Part shown: positions 27,259 to 35,423 of the stretch, piece by piece
Position numbering within the stretch: position 1 is the first letter of the stretch
Layout of the letters: each line of letters starts with the position of its first letter
Assembly: GCF_017814945.1 (NCBI RefSeq)
Contig: NZ_JAGIPX010000058.1
Location: 287 to 52,231 of the forward strand
Length of the DNA: 51,945 nucleotides
DNA from: Paraburkholderia sp. LEh10
GTDB taxonomy: Bacteria; Pseudomonadota; Gammaproteobacteria; Burkholderiales; Burkholderiaceae
Direction of reading: 5' to 3'
Position numbers and translations under genes: made by a program
The notes under the pieces: generated by a model
The model's input: the letters and a program-made list of their open reading frames with translations, nothing else
Told to the model about the DNA's origin: nothing
Databases searched by the model: none

Positions 27259-27274
27259 TAGCACGATCGTACTA
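27259..27274. promoter_or_regulatory. 16-base operator-like palindrome
   Basis: TAGCACGATCGTACTA (27259-27274) is a near-perfect palindrome with one mismatched pair, centred on CGATCG. It lies 86 bases upstream of the ETF-QO start and 82 bases upstream of the SDR start, so it could control both. Its shape suits a TetR-type dimer; the protein is unknown. Confidence 0.6.
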
Positions 27275-27355
27275 TTTATGTGATTCGGGATGACCCGATG
27301 CCACACGGCACGTCGGCCTGACTCGCGTCACATCCACGTTCCAAGGAAAACGACA

Positions 27356-28132
27356 ATGGGCCGTTCGATCAATCTGGAAGGTAAGGTAGCGCTGATTACG
27401 GGCGCGTCAAGTGGGCTGGGCAAGCGGTTTGCGATGGTGCTGTCGCAAGCCGGGGCAAAGGTCGTGCTGGCAAGCCGACGTGTCGAGCTTCTGAAGGAGC
27501 TACGTGCCGAGATCGAGGCATCGGGCGGCGCAGCGCATGTCGTCTCGCTCGACGTGACGGACTATCAGAGCATCAAGTCAGCCGTCGCGCATGCCGAGAC
27601 CGAGGCGGGCACGATCGATATCCTCGTCAACAACTCGGGGGTGTCGACGACGCAGAAGCTGACCGACGTGACACCCGCGGACTTCGAATACGTGTTCGAC
27701 ACGAACACGCGCGGGGCTTTCTTCGTCGCGCAGGAAGTGGCCAAACGGATGATCATGCGTGGCGGCGGCGCGAATAAGCCGCCGTACCGGATCATCAATA
27801 TCGCGTCGGTGGCGGGTTTGCGGGTGCTGCCGCAAATCGGGCTCTACTCGATGAGCAAGGCGGCCGTCGTGCACATGACGAAAGCGATGGCACAGGAGTG
27901 GGGGCGACACGGCATCAACGTCAACGCGATCTGCCCCGGTTATATCGATACCGAGATCAACCACCATCACTGGTCGACCGATCAGGGGCAAAAGCTGGTT
28001 TCCATGCTGCCGCGCCACCGCGTCGGCAAGCCGGAGGATCTCGATGGGCTGTTGCTGCTGCTCGCCGCCGACGAATCGCAGTTCATCAACGGCTCGGTGA
28101 TTGCCGCCGACGACGGCTTCGCCCTTTCGTGA
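27356..28132 (+). CDS. SDR-family oxidoreductase
   Basis: This 258-residue short-chain dehydrogenase has a Rossmann nucleotide loop TGASSGLG (about 15-22), the NNSG motif (about 92-95) and the catalytic triad S151, Y164 and K168 (YSMSK). An Arg after the second strand (ASRR) favours NADP(H). The substrate is not predictable. The ATG at 27356 follows AAGGAAAACGACA and gives the usual length. It is divergent from ETF-QO and 209 bases before a thioesterase gene; the shared operator and neighbours suggest acyl-CoA or fatty-acid metabolism. Confidence 0.9.
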   Translation: MGRSINLEGKVALITGASSGLGKRFAMVLSQAGAKVVLASRRVELLKELRAEIEASGGAAHVVSLDVTDYQSIKSAVAHAETEAGTIDILVNNSGVSTTQKLTDVTPADFEYVFDTNTRGAFFVAQEVAKRMIMRGGGANKPPYRIINIASVAGLRVLPQIGLYSMSKAAVVHMTKAMAQEWGRHGINVNAICPGYIDTEINHHHWSTDQGQKLVSMLPRHRVGKPEDLDGLLLLLAADESQFINGSVIAADDGFALS

Positions 28133-28341
28133 GGCGGCCGGGCAATCGTTCGGCCCCCTTGTGCTTCGTGTAACGCTCACGGCACAAACGCCGGAAAAGA
28201 GCGATTATCGGCACTCGCGCGCAACGTCCGCTGAGCGCGGGCGTTACGCGAAGCCGTCCGCAGTGTCGATTCGCGGCCTTTGCGCCTCGCGCCGGACGCC
28301 GCGCGGATCCGTTTTCCGATTCAACCCGTAGAAGAAGTGCA

Positions 28342-28770
28342 ATGAGCGATTACCACCCCGTTTTTGAAATGTCGATGCCGATCCGCTGGGGCGACATGGA
28401 CGCGTTCGGTCATGTGAATAACACGGTCTATTTCCGCTACATGGAGCAGGTGCGGATTTCCTGGTTCGAGCAGCTTGGCATCGCCGGCGGCAACGGCGAA
28501 GGGGAAGGGCCCGTGATCGTCAATGCGTCAATGGAATTCCTGAAGCAGCTGCACTACCCCGGCGACGTGATCGGGCGCATGACGGTCGGCACGCCGGGGC
28601 GCAGCAGCTTCGACACGCGCTTCGAGCTTTTTCGCGCCGACGACACGAACACGCTGTACGCACGCGGTTCCGCGAAGTGCGTGTGGATCGACTACGCGGC
28701 GGGCAAATCGGTGCCGATTCCCGAGCTGCTGCGCTCGACGATTGAGCACGCACAGCTTGTCAAAGCCTGA
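28342..28770 (+). CDS. Hotdog-fold acyl-CoA thioesterase (4HBT/YbgC type)
   Basis: This 142-residue protein opens with RWGDMDAFGHVNNTVYFRYM, the 4-hydroxybenzoyl-CoA thioesterase signature, with D20 at the catalytic position and HVNN beside it. Such enzymes hydrolyse short- or medium-chain acyl-CoA and work as tetramers in the cytoplasm. It lies downstream of the SDR gene on the same strand, with a 209-base gap that contains no other recognisable gene. Substrate length is unknown. Confidence 0.9.
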   Translation: MSDYHPVFEMSMPIRWGDMDAFGHVNNTVYFRYMEQVRISWFEQLGIAGGNGEGEGPVIVNASMEFLKQLHYPGDVIGRMTVGTPGRSSFDTRFELFRADDTNTLYARGSAKCVWIDYAAGKSVPIPELLRSTIEHAQLVKA

Positions 28771-28830
28771 GCTTTTGCCTTCGCGCAAGCGCGCCGGCGA
28801 AGCGTGCTGGCGCCTCGCTGTCCTCGACAA

Positions 28831-29376
28831 TCAATTGCCGAGCAGCCGCTGCAGCAGTTCCGTCGCGTTGCCCGTGTCGTACTTGCGCATCAGCCGCGCG
28901 CGATAGACGTCGACCGTCCGCGAGCTGATGTCGAGAATCCTGCCGATCTGCTTGCTCGTTTTCCCCGTCACCAGTTGCGCGGCGATTTCGCGCTCGCGCG
29001 GCGTCAGTTCGACGGCGACGCGCCGCGTCGCGCTCAAATCCTCGAAGGTCCAGACACCCGCGGCGTGCGGCACGGCGAGATCGAGCGAGCGCCCCGTCAC
29101 GTGACACCAGAACAGTTCGCCGTTCGCGCGCTTCATGATGCGGTCGTCGGCGTAGCTGCCTTGCGCCGTCATGATGGGCGGAATGCGTTCGCCGATGCGC
29201 TGGAACTCGTCCGGCGACGGATACAGCACCGCGAACGATTGCCCCAGCAACGACTCGCGCGAGCGTCCGAAGATGGCGGCCACCTGCTCGTTGCAGTCTT
29301 CAATGATCCGCTCGCGCGACAGCACCAGACCGATCGGCGCGAGATGAAAAGCGGTTTGATAATCCAGAGCGGGCAT
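28831..29376 (-). CDS. PAS-LuxR transcriptional regulator
   Basis: This 181-residue regulator has an N-terminal PAS sensor (about 1-112; LAPIGLVLSRERIIEDCNEQ and a GRSLDLAVPH strand) and a C-terminal LuxR/FixJ-type helix-turn-helix (LTPREREIAAQLVTGKTSKQ then SSRTVDVYRARLMRKY). There is no receiver domain, so it is a one-component sensor. It is divergent from the CoA-transferase genes scoAB and probably controls them; a dyad lies directly upstream of its own start. The ligand is unknown, and acetoacetate or a related metabolite is a guess from context. Confidence 0.9.
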   Translation of the reverse strand: MPALDYQTAFHLAPIGLVLSRERIIEDCNEQVAAIFGRSRESLLGQSFAVLYPSPDEFQRIGERIPPIMTAQGSYADDRIMKRANGELFWCHVTGRSLDLAVPHAAGVWTFEDLSATRRVAVELTPREREIAAQLVTGKTSKQIGRILDISSRTVDVYRARLMRKYDTGNATELLQRLLGN

Positions 29377-29389
29377 GAAATCGGAGGGA

Positions 29390-29430
29390 TGCGGTACGAA
29401 TACTTATGTATTTTTGCGTATTGTGCCGCA
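29390..29430. promoter_or_regulatory. Dyad upstream of PAS-LuxR gene
   Basis: TGCGGTACGAATAC (29390-29403) and GTATTGTGCCGCA (29418-29430) form an inverted repeat with one mismatch and one extra base, around an AT-rich centre that includes TACTTATGTA. GTGCCG (29423-29428) and CGGCAC (29453-29458) form a second pair. The remainder of the 355-base gap to scoA holds no gene that I can support. Confidence 0.5.
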
Positions 29431-29731
29431 AGGCCGCCACATCGTACCCTTTCGGCACATCATGAGATGCGATGCAGGCGCGAAATGGAGCTCCCAGGCG
29501 GCCGTCGTTGCGGGTTCACGGCCGCTCGCGAGCGCGACACGGAAAGGATGTGCCCGTGTCGCGCCACCATTCGCCGCGGATGACTAGAATGGCATGTCGG
29601 GCCGCGTCCGCAGCGCCCCGTCAGCCGGTTCATGCAAGGGCAGCAGAATGCACGAGCCGGCGCCAGTCGATACAAAAACGGCGTCGCATCGATCCGGTTT
29701 TCGGGTATCCAATCAAGGAAGGGACACACTG

Positions 29732-30436
29732 ATGAATAAAGTCTACGCAAGCGCGGCAGCCGCGCTCGAAGGCATCGTCAAGGACGGGCAGACATTCGCC
29801 GTCGGCGGCTTTGGACTGTGCGGCATTCCGGAGGCGCTGATCGCCGCCCTGCGCGACTCGGCCGTCAAGGGCATTACCTGCATCAGCAACAACGCGGGCG
29901 TCGACGGCTTCGGCCTCGGCCTGCTGCTGGAGACGCGCCAGATCAAGAAGATGATCTCGTCGTACGTCGGCGAGAACAAGGAATTCGAACGCCAGTATCT
30001 GTCCGGCGAACTGGAGCTGGAATTCACGCCGCAAGGCACGCTCGCCGAAAAGCTGCGCGCAGGCGGCGCGGGCATCCCGGCATTCTTCACTAACACGGGC
30101 TACGGCACGATCATCGCGGAGGGCAAGGAAACGCGCCAGTTCGGCGAGAATCACTACATTCTCGAGCGTTCGCTGACGGCCGACGTCGCGCTCGTCAAGG
30201 CATGGAAGGCCGATAAGTCGGGCAACCTGATCTACCGGCGCACCGCGCGCAACTTCAACCCGATGTGCGCGATGGCGGGCAAGATCACCGTCGCTGAGGT
30301 TGAAGAGATCGTCGAGACGGGCGAGCTCGATCCGGACGCAATTCACACGCCGGGCATCTTCGTGCAGCGTCTCGTGCTGAACGCCCACCCCGAAAAACGC
30401 ATCGAACAACGCATCGTCCGCGCGAAAGGAGAGTAA
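29732..30436 (+). CDS. scoA: Succinyl-CoA:3-ketoacid CoA-transferase subunit A
   Basis: This 234-residue alpha subunit transfers CoA from succinyl-CoA to acetoacetate, opening ketone-body or polyhydroxybutyrate breakdown products to the TCA cycle. The glycine motif GGFGLCGIPE (about 27-36) and the segments SNNAGVDGFGLG and TPQGTLAEKLRAGG are typical. The ATG at 29732 follows AAGGAAGGGACACACTG. The B subunit gene starts two bases after its stop. The pair could in principle be a 3-oxoadipate transferase, but the motifs look more like ScoAB. Confidence 0.93.
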   Translation: MNKVYASAAAALEGIVKDGQTFAVGGFGLCGIPEALIAALRDSAVKGITCISNNAGVDGFGLGLLLETRQIKKMISSYVGENKEFERQYLSGELELEFTPQGTLAEKLRAGGAGIPAFFTNTGYGTIIAEGKETRQFGENHYILERSLTADVALVKAWKADKSGNLIYRRTARNFNPMCAMAGKITVAEVEEIVETGELDPDAIHTPGIFVQRLVLNAHPEKRIEQRIVRAKGE

Positions 30437-30438
30437 TC

Positions 30439-31080
<642 letters not shown>

Positions 31081-31118
31081 CCTTCTTCGTTCGACCTCGC
31101 GTCGAAATCGGTCTTCCG

Positions 31119-31157
31119 GAAACGGGCGCGACGCAAGTCGCGCCCGTTTCTCTTTTT
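31119..31157 (+). terminator. Intrinsic terminator after scoB
   Basis: A perfect 14-base stem, GAAACGGGCGCGAC (31119-31132) and GTCGCGCCCGTTTC (31137-31150), with loop GCAA is followed by TCTTTTT. Confidence 0.92.
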
Positions 31158-31276
31158 CGCGCTTGTGCATGTGTCCTATGCCGTTCGGCCGATGAGCGCG
31201 CGGCGCGAAGCAGTTTAGAATCGATCGTGTCCCGTGCGTCTTCGCACGTTGCCTTCTTTCGATCGAGGGAATCCTG

Positions 31277-32197
31277 ATGACCGCTACGCCCGTCGCTGTT
31301 TCGACCGCTGTCGATCCCGCCGTGCCCCGTCAGCGCTATGTGCAATGCGCGAGTCCCACCGGTCTGCATCGCGTCGCCTACACGGAATGGGGCGCGCCGG
31401 ATAATCCTCGCGTGCTCGTCTGCGTGCATGGCCTGACGCGCTCGGGCCGCGACTTCGACCGGCTCGCGGCGGCGCTGTCATCGGTGTATCGCGTCGTGTG
31501 TCCTGACGTGGTCGGGCGCGGCCTCTCTTCATGGCTTGCCAACCCCAGCTATTACGGCATTCCGCAATACGTCGGCGACATGGTCACGCTCGTCGCGCGG
31601 CTGGGCGTGGAGACGGTGGACTGGTTCGGCACGTCGATGGGCGGACTGATCGGCATGGCCTTCGCCGGGCTCAAGGAGTCGCCCATCCGCAAGATGATCG
31701 TCAACGACGTCGGTCCTCATCTGGAGCCGGGGGCTATCGAGCGTATCGGCAGCTATCTGGGGCAGCCGGTGTCGTTCGCCACGCAGCAGGAAGCGATCGA
31801 TCACGCGGCGCTGCTCGCGCAATCGTTCGGGCCATTGACGCCGGACGAGTGGCGCGAGATCAACACGCCGCTCGTGCACGAGCGAGATGGCGCGTGGCGC
31901 TTTCGCTACGACCCGCGCATCGCGGAGCCGTTCACGCAGACCACGCCTGAACTGGCTGCGCTTGGCGAGGCGGCGCTGTGGCAGTCGTTTGCGGCCATCG
32001 AGGGGCCCGTGCTCGTCGTGCGTGGCGAGCAATCGGACCTGCTGTCGCGCGAAACCGTCGCGCAGATGATTGAGAAGGGGCGCAACGTATCGAGCGTCGA
32101 AATCCCGGGCGTGGGCCACGCGCCGGCGTTTCTTTCCGCCGATCAGATCGATATTGCGAAAAGGTTCTTTATCGGGCGCGGCGCCGACGCGTCATAA
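31277..32197 (+). CDS. Alpha/beta hydrolase
   Basis: This 306-residue alpha/beta-hydrolase shows the HGLTRSGRDFDRL oxyanion segment (about 51-63), the nucleophile elbow GTSMGG with S120, a late acidic residue near VRGEQSDLLS, and H in GVGHAPAF. A lid of about 90 residues lies between strand 6 and the acid. The substrate is unknown. The ATG follows GAGGGAATCCTG. It is the first gene after the scoAB terminator and may share a transcript with ridA-like and relA genes, although gaps are 100 and about 70 bases. Confidence 0.9.
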   Translation: MTATPVAVSTAVDPAVPRQRYVQCASPTGLHRVAYTEWGAPDNPRVLVCVHGLTRSGRDFDRLAAALSSVYRVVCPDVVGRGLSSWLANPSYYGIPQYVGDMVTLVARLGVETVDWFGTSMGGLIGMAFAGLKESPIRKMIVNDVGPHLEPGAIERIGSYLGQPVSFATQQEAIDHAALLAQSFGPLTPDEWREINTPLVHERDGAWRFRYDPRIAEPFTQTTPELAALGEAALWQSFAAIEGPVLVVRGEQSDLLSRETVAQMIEKGRNVSSVEIPGVGHAPAFLSADQIDIAKRFFIGRGADAS

Positions 32198-32297
32198 TGT
32201 GAGATTGGCGCGACGTCATTGACCGACCTCGCAGGTTCGGATCACATCCATCGTCGCGCGGCGTCGTATTTTCATTCATAACGGACAGGAAAATCTC

Positions 32298-32651
32298 ATG
32301 GCAGTCATTCGTCATCATGTCGGCAAGCGTCTTTCGGAAATCGCCGTGCACAACGGCACGGTTTATCTCGCCGGACAGATCGCCGAGGACACCGATCAGG
32401 ACATCGCCGGTCAAACACGCGAAGTGCTTGGCCACATCGACCGCCTGCTTGGCGAAGTCAACAGCGACAAGGCGCATCTGCTGTCGGTGCAGATCTACAT
32501 CTCGGACATGGCGCACTTCGCCGGCATGAACGCCGTGTGGGACGAGTGGGTTGCGCAAGGCAACACGCCGCCGCGCGCAACCGTCGAAGCGAAGCTCGCG
32601 AATCCGAAGTGCCTCGTCGAAGTGGTCGTGGTCGCCGCGCAGCGCAACTGA
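32298..32651 (+). CDS. RidA-family enamine/imine deaminase
   Basis: This 117-residue protein matches the YjgF/YER057c/RidA family, which hydrolyses reactive 2-aminoacrylate-like enamines. The family arginine is R93 in PPRATVEAKLANP, near E108. GQIAEDTDQDIAGQT and ISDMAHFAGMNAVW are also family-like. The sequence is closer to the YoaB-type subgroup than to canonical RidA, so true imine deaminase activity should be tested. It lies 53-68 bases upstream of relA. Confidence 0.88.
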   Translation: MAVIRHHVGKRLSEIAVHNGTVYLAGQIAEDTDQDIAGQTREVLGHIDRLLGEVNSDKAHLLSVQIYISDMAHFAGMNAVWDEWVAQGNTPPRATVEAKLANPKCLVEVVVVAAQRN

Positions 32652-32718
32652 TTCCCTAAAACCGCGCATCGAGCATTGGCCTTTGCTTCACTAGCCCGCA
32701 CAAGTGGCGGGCCGCCGC

Positions 32719-34962
32719 ATGATGAATACCGACACCGTCACGACTGCTCCGAACCCGACGCCGTCTTTCGACGACGCGCTCGCGTTCGTGCGCGAGCACG
32801 CGGGCGACGCGCGTCTGTCTTCGGGCGAGCCGCTCGCCGACCATGCGGCGGGTACGGCAGCCATCATGCGCACGCTCAACGTCGATCCGCCGGCGGTGCT
32901 GGCGGCGGCGTTGTTCTCGCTGACACCGCGTCTCGCGAATCCTGAGCAGACTATCGCCGACAACTTCGGCGAAGTAGTGGCGCAGCTCGTGGGTGATGTG
33001 CGCAAGCTGTTGCGCCTCGGCACTGTGAGCATGCGCGCCGCGCAGAACGCAATGCCCGAAGCGGGCCGCGATGCGCAGGCCGCGCGTCGCGCGCAGGTCG
33101 AAGCGCTGCGCAAGATGTTGCTTGCGTTCGCGCAAGACATCCGCGTCGTGCTGATCCGGCTTGCGTCGAGGCTGCAGTCGCTGCGCTATTACGCGGCGGC
33201 GAAGATCACGCCGTCGCCGGATGTCGCGCGCGAGACGCTCGACATCTACGCGCCGCTTGCGAATCGCCTGGGTATCTGGCAACTGAAATGGGAGCTCGAA
33301 GACCTCGCGTTCCGTTTCGAAGAGCCGCAAACCTACAAGCGCATCGCGAAGCTGCTCGACGAGAAGCGCGTCGAGCGGGAAACCTATGTGGCCGAGGCGA
33401 TCGCGCAGTTGCAGCGGGAACTGGCGGCCGCGCACATCAAGGCCGAAGTGAGCGGCCGGCCAAAGCATATCTACAGCATCTGGCGCAAGATGCGCGGCAA
33501 GGAGCTCGACTTTTCCGAGCTCTACGATGTGCGTGCGTTTCGCGTCATCGTGCCCGACATCAAGGATTGCTATACGGTGCTCGGCATCGTGCATAACCTG
33601 TGGCAGCCGGTGCCGAAGGAGTTCGACGACTACATCTCCCGGCCCAAGCCGAACGGCTACAAGTCGCTGCATACCGTCGTGATCGGCGATGATGGCCGCG
33701 CATTCGAAGTGCAGATCCGCACGCAGGAAATGCATCAGTTCGCCGAGTATGGCGTGGCGGCGCACTGGCGTTACAAGGAAGCGGGCACGCGCGGCTATGG
33801 CGGCCAGTTCAGCGCCAGCGAAAAATACGACGAGAAGATTGCATGGCTTCGTCAACTGCTTGCGTGGAAGGACGATGTGTCCGAAGGCAAGCAGGGCGAG
33901 AAGGGTTCTGCCAGGCCGTGGGAGCAGCTGCGCCAGGCGACCCTCGACGACGACCACATCTACACGCTCACGCCGCAGGCGCGCGTCATTCCGCTGCCGC
34001 AAGGCGCGACGCCGCTCGACTTCGCGTATCACCTGCACAGCGAGCTTGGGCATCGTTGCAGAGGGGCGCGCGTCGATGGTGCAATGGTGCCGCTGAATAC
34101 GCCTTTGCAGAACGGGCAGACGGTCGAGATCATCGCTGTGAAAGAAGGCGGCCCGTCTCGCGACTGGCTCAATCCGCAGCTCGGCTACTTGCAAAGCAAC
34201 CGCGCCCGTCAAAAAGTCCGCGCGTGGTTCAACGCCGTCGAGGTACAGGAGAACATCGCGGCGGGGCGCGCGATGGTCGAAAAGACGTTGCAGCGCGAAG
34301 GCAAGACCTCCGTCAGTCTCGATCAGCTCGCCGCGAAGCTCGGCTTCAAGGCGCCCGATGATCTGTTTTCAGTGGTCGGCAAGGAAGAGTTCAGCCTGCG
34401 GCTCGTCGAGCAGGCGCTGAGCGATGCGCCGCCAGCCGAGCCCGTCGTCGAAGCACCGGAGCAGTTCGAGAAGCGCAGTAGCGGTGCGAGCGTCGCGCAT
34501 GGCGCGTCGACGGGCGTGCTCGTGGTGGGCGTCGACGCGCTGCTGACGCAACTGGCGCGCTGCTGCCGCCCCGCGCCGCCCGACGACATTGCCGGTTTCG
34601 TCACGCGCGGCAAGGGCATGTCGATCCATCGCAGCGATTGCCCGACTTTCCTGCGCATGGCAGAACGCGCGCCCGAACGTGTGCTGCAAACTGCGTGGTC
34701 CGCGGATGTGATGAGCGGGCGAGGCAAGTCGGTCTACCCCGTCGATCTGTCGATCGAAGCAAGCGACCGGCAAGGCTTGCTGCGCGACATATCCGAAGTC
34801 TTCGCGCGCGAGAAGATGAATGTGATCGGTGTCAAGACGCAGTCGCGGCGCAATGCGGCGTTCATGCAGTTCACTGTCGAAGTGTCGAGCGCGGCACAGA
34901 TACAGCGCGCCTGTGCGATGCTGGGCGAAGTGGCGGGCGTCGTCAGGGCAACGCGCAAGTGA
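32719..34962 (+). CDS. relA: RelA, (p)ppGpp synthetase
   Basis: This protein of about 747 residues makes (p)ppGpp on stalled ribosomes during amino-acid starvation. The N-terminal hydrolase-like region has lost the HD metal motif: AAALFSLTPRL stands where active hydrolases have an HDxxED segment. The synthetase domain is intact, with the acidic EFDDYI motif before PKPNGYKSLHTVV, as in synthesis-only RelA. A TGS domain (VIPLPQGATPLDFAYHLHSE), a Cys-rich region (ARCCRPAPPDDIAGF) and a C-terminal ACT domain follow. The start is one of two adjacent ATGs at 32719/32722; an upstream GTG at 32704 is possible. No strong ribosome-binding site is seen. Confidence 0.94.
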   Translation: MMNTDTVTTAPNPTPSFDDALAFVREHAGDARLSSGEPLADHAAGTAAIMRTLNVDPPAVLAAALFSLTPRLANPEQTIADNFGEVVAQLVGDVRKLLRLGTVSMRAAQNAMPEAGRDAQAARRAQVEALRKMLLAFAQDIRVVLIRLASRLQSLRYYAAAKITPSPDVARETLDIYAPLANRLGIWQLKWELEDLAFRFEEPQTYKRIAKLLDEKRVERETYVAEAIAQLQRELAAAHIKAEVSGRPKHIYSIWRKMRGKELDFSELYDVRAFRVIVPDIKDCYTVLGIVHNLWQPVPKEFDDYISRPKPNGYKSLHTVVIGDDGRAFEVQIRTQEMHQFAEYGVAAHWRYKEAGTRGYGGQFSASEKYDEKIAWLRQLLAWKDDVSEGKQGEKGSARPWEQLRQATLDDDHIYTLTPQARVIPLPQGATPLDFAYHLHSELGHRCRGARVDGAMVPLNTPLQNGQTVEIIAVKEGGPSRDWLNPQLGYLQSNRARQKVRAWFNAVEVQENIAAGRAMVEKTLQREGKTSVSLDQLAAKLGFKAPDDLFSVVGKEEFSLRLVEQALSDAPPAEPVVEAPEQFEKRSSGASVAHGASTGVLVVGVDALLTQLARCCRPAPPDDIAGFVTRGKGMSIHRSDCPTFLRMAERAPERVLQTAWSADVMSGRGKSVYPVDLSIEASDRQGLLRDISEVFAREKMNVIGVKTQSRRNAAFMQFTVEVSSAAQIQRACAMLGEVAGVVRATRK

Positions 34963-35021
34963 GACGGCTGGCCGCTCGCGGGCGATCCCTAGAGAAATTT
35001 TGCGGTCGGTACATAAAACGC

Positions 35022-35050
35022 TTGCCAACTTTCTGTACGCTCCATATAAT
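35022..35050 (+). promoter_or_regulatory. tRNA-Val promoter
   Basis: TTGCCA (35022-35027), a 17-base spacer and a consensus TATAAT (35045-35050) lie 11 bases before the tRNA 5-prime end, an ideal sigma-70 promoter. Confidence 0.88.
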
Positions 35051-35061
35051 CTCGTTTCTCT

Positions 35062-35138
35062 AGGCTCGTAGCTCAGCTGGTTAGAGCACCACCTTGACAT
35101 GGTGGGGGTCGTTGGTTCGAGTCCAATCGAGCCTACCA
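35062..35138 (+). tRNA. tRNA-Val (anticodon GAC)
   Basis: The 77-base gene includes an encoded CCA. The acceptor stem is AGGCTCG (35062-35068) with CGAGCCT (35128-35134), then discriminator A and CCA. The anticodon stem CCACC/GGTGG encloses the loop TTGACAT, so the anticodon is GAC (35096-35098), reading valine codons. The T-arm has the expected GGTTCGAGTCC. Confidence 0.97.
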
Positions 35139-35146
35139 ACGAATCT

Positions 35147-35170
35147 GAAACTTCGGCTTGCCGAAGTTTC
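35147..35170 (+). terminator. Hairpin after tRNA-Val
   Basis: GAAACTTCGG and CCGAAGTTTC pair around a CTTG tetraloop (35147-35170), nine bases after the CCA. No long T-run follows, so it may be a weak terminator or a processing signal, and read-through into the thrS leader is possible. Confidence 0.6.
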
Positions 35171-35222
35171 GCAAACGCAAGTAGCAGTGCGCGCTTCGGC
35201 GTAATCGGCGAATAAAGCGAAC

Positions 35223-35273
35223 ATGGTTATGACACCGCGAACGTTGACCGGAACTGTTTCGGAGCGACGCTAG
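35223..35273 (+). CDS. Candidate threonine leader peptide of thrS
   Basis: A 16-codon frame, MVMTPRTLTGTVSERR, ends at TAG 35271. It contains four threonines in eight residues, encoded by ACA, ACG, ACC and ACT, so each Thr codon is used once. A strong terminator begins 49 bases after the stop, and thrS follows. This is the layout of a transcription-attenuation leader in which scarcity of charged tRNA-Thr stalls the ribosome. The ribosome-binding site is weak (AAAGCGAAC), and I could not find by eye a clear antiterminator pairing, so this is a candidate only. Confidence 0.4.
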   Translation: MVMTPRTLTGTVSERR

Positions 35274-35322
35274 TCGAGGACCACTTTCGCCCTTGTTGTT
35301 TGCAGTAGCTTGCAGAAATGTG

Positions 35323-35358
35323 AATGCGGCCCTTCGAAAGCGGGGCCGCATTTTTTTT
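35323..35358 (+). terminator. Intrinsic terminator / possible attenuator before thrS
   Basis: AATGCGGCCC (35323-35332) and GGGCCGCATT (35343-35352) form a ten-base perfect stem followed by eight T in total. It lies 65 bases before the thrS ATG, so it must be read through if transcription of thrS begins upstream. The 3-prime arm CCGCATTTTTT recurs directly at 35361, giving a second possible pairing with AATGCGG. Confidence 0.85.
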
Positions 35359-35423
35359 GTCCGCATTTTTTGTCTTTGGTCTTGTTGCCTGTGCCGCCGC
35401 CGGCCGGCATTACGGAGAACGCA

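Noticed and set aside
34369..35139. Minus-strand frame running through tRNA-Val
   Set aside because: Overlaps the tRNA and relA; its ending sequence is simply the reverse of the tRNA, a common misannotation.
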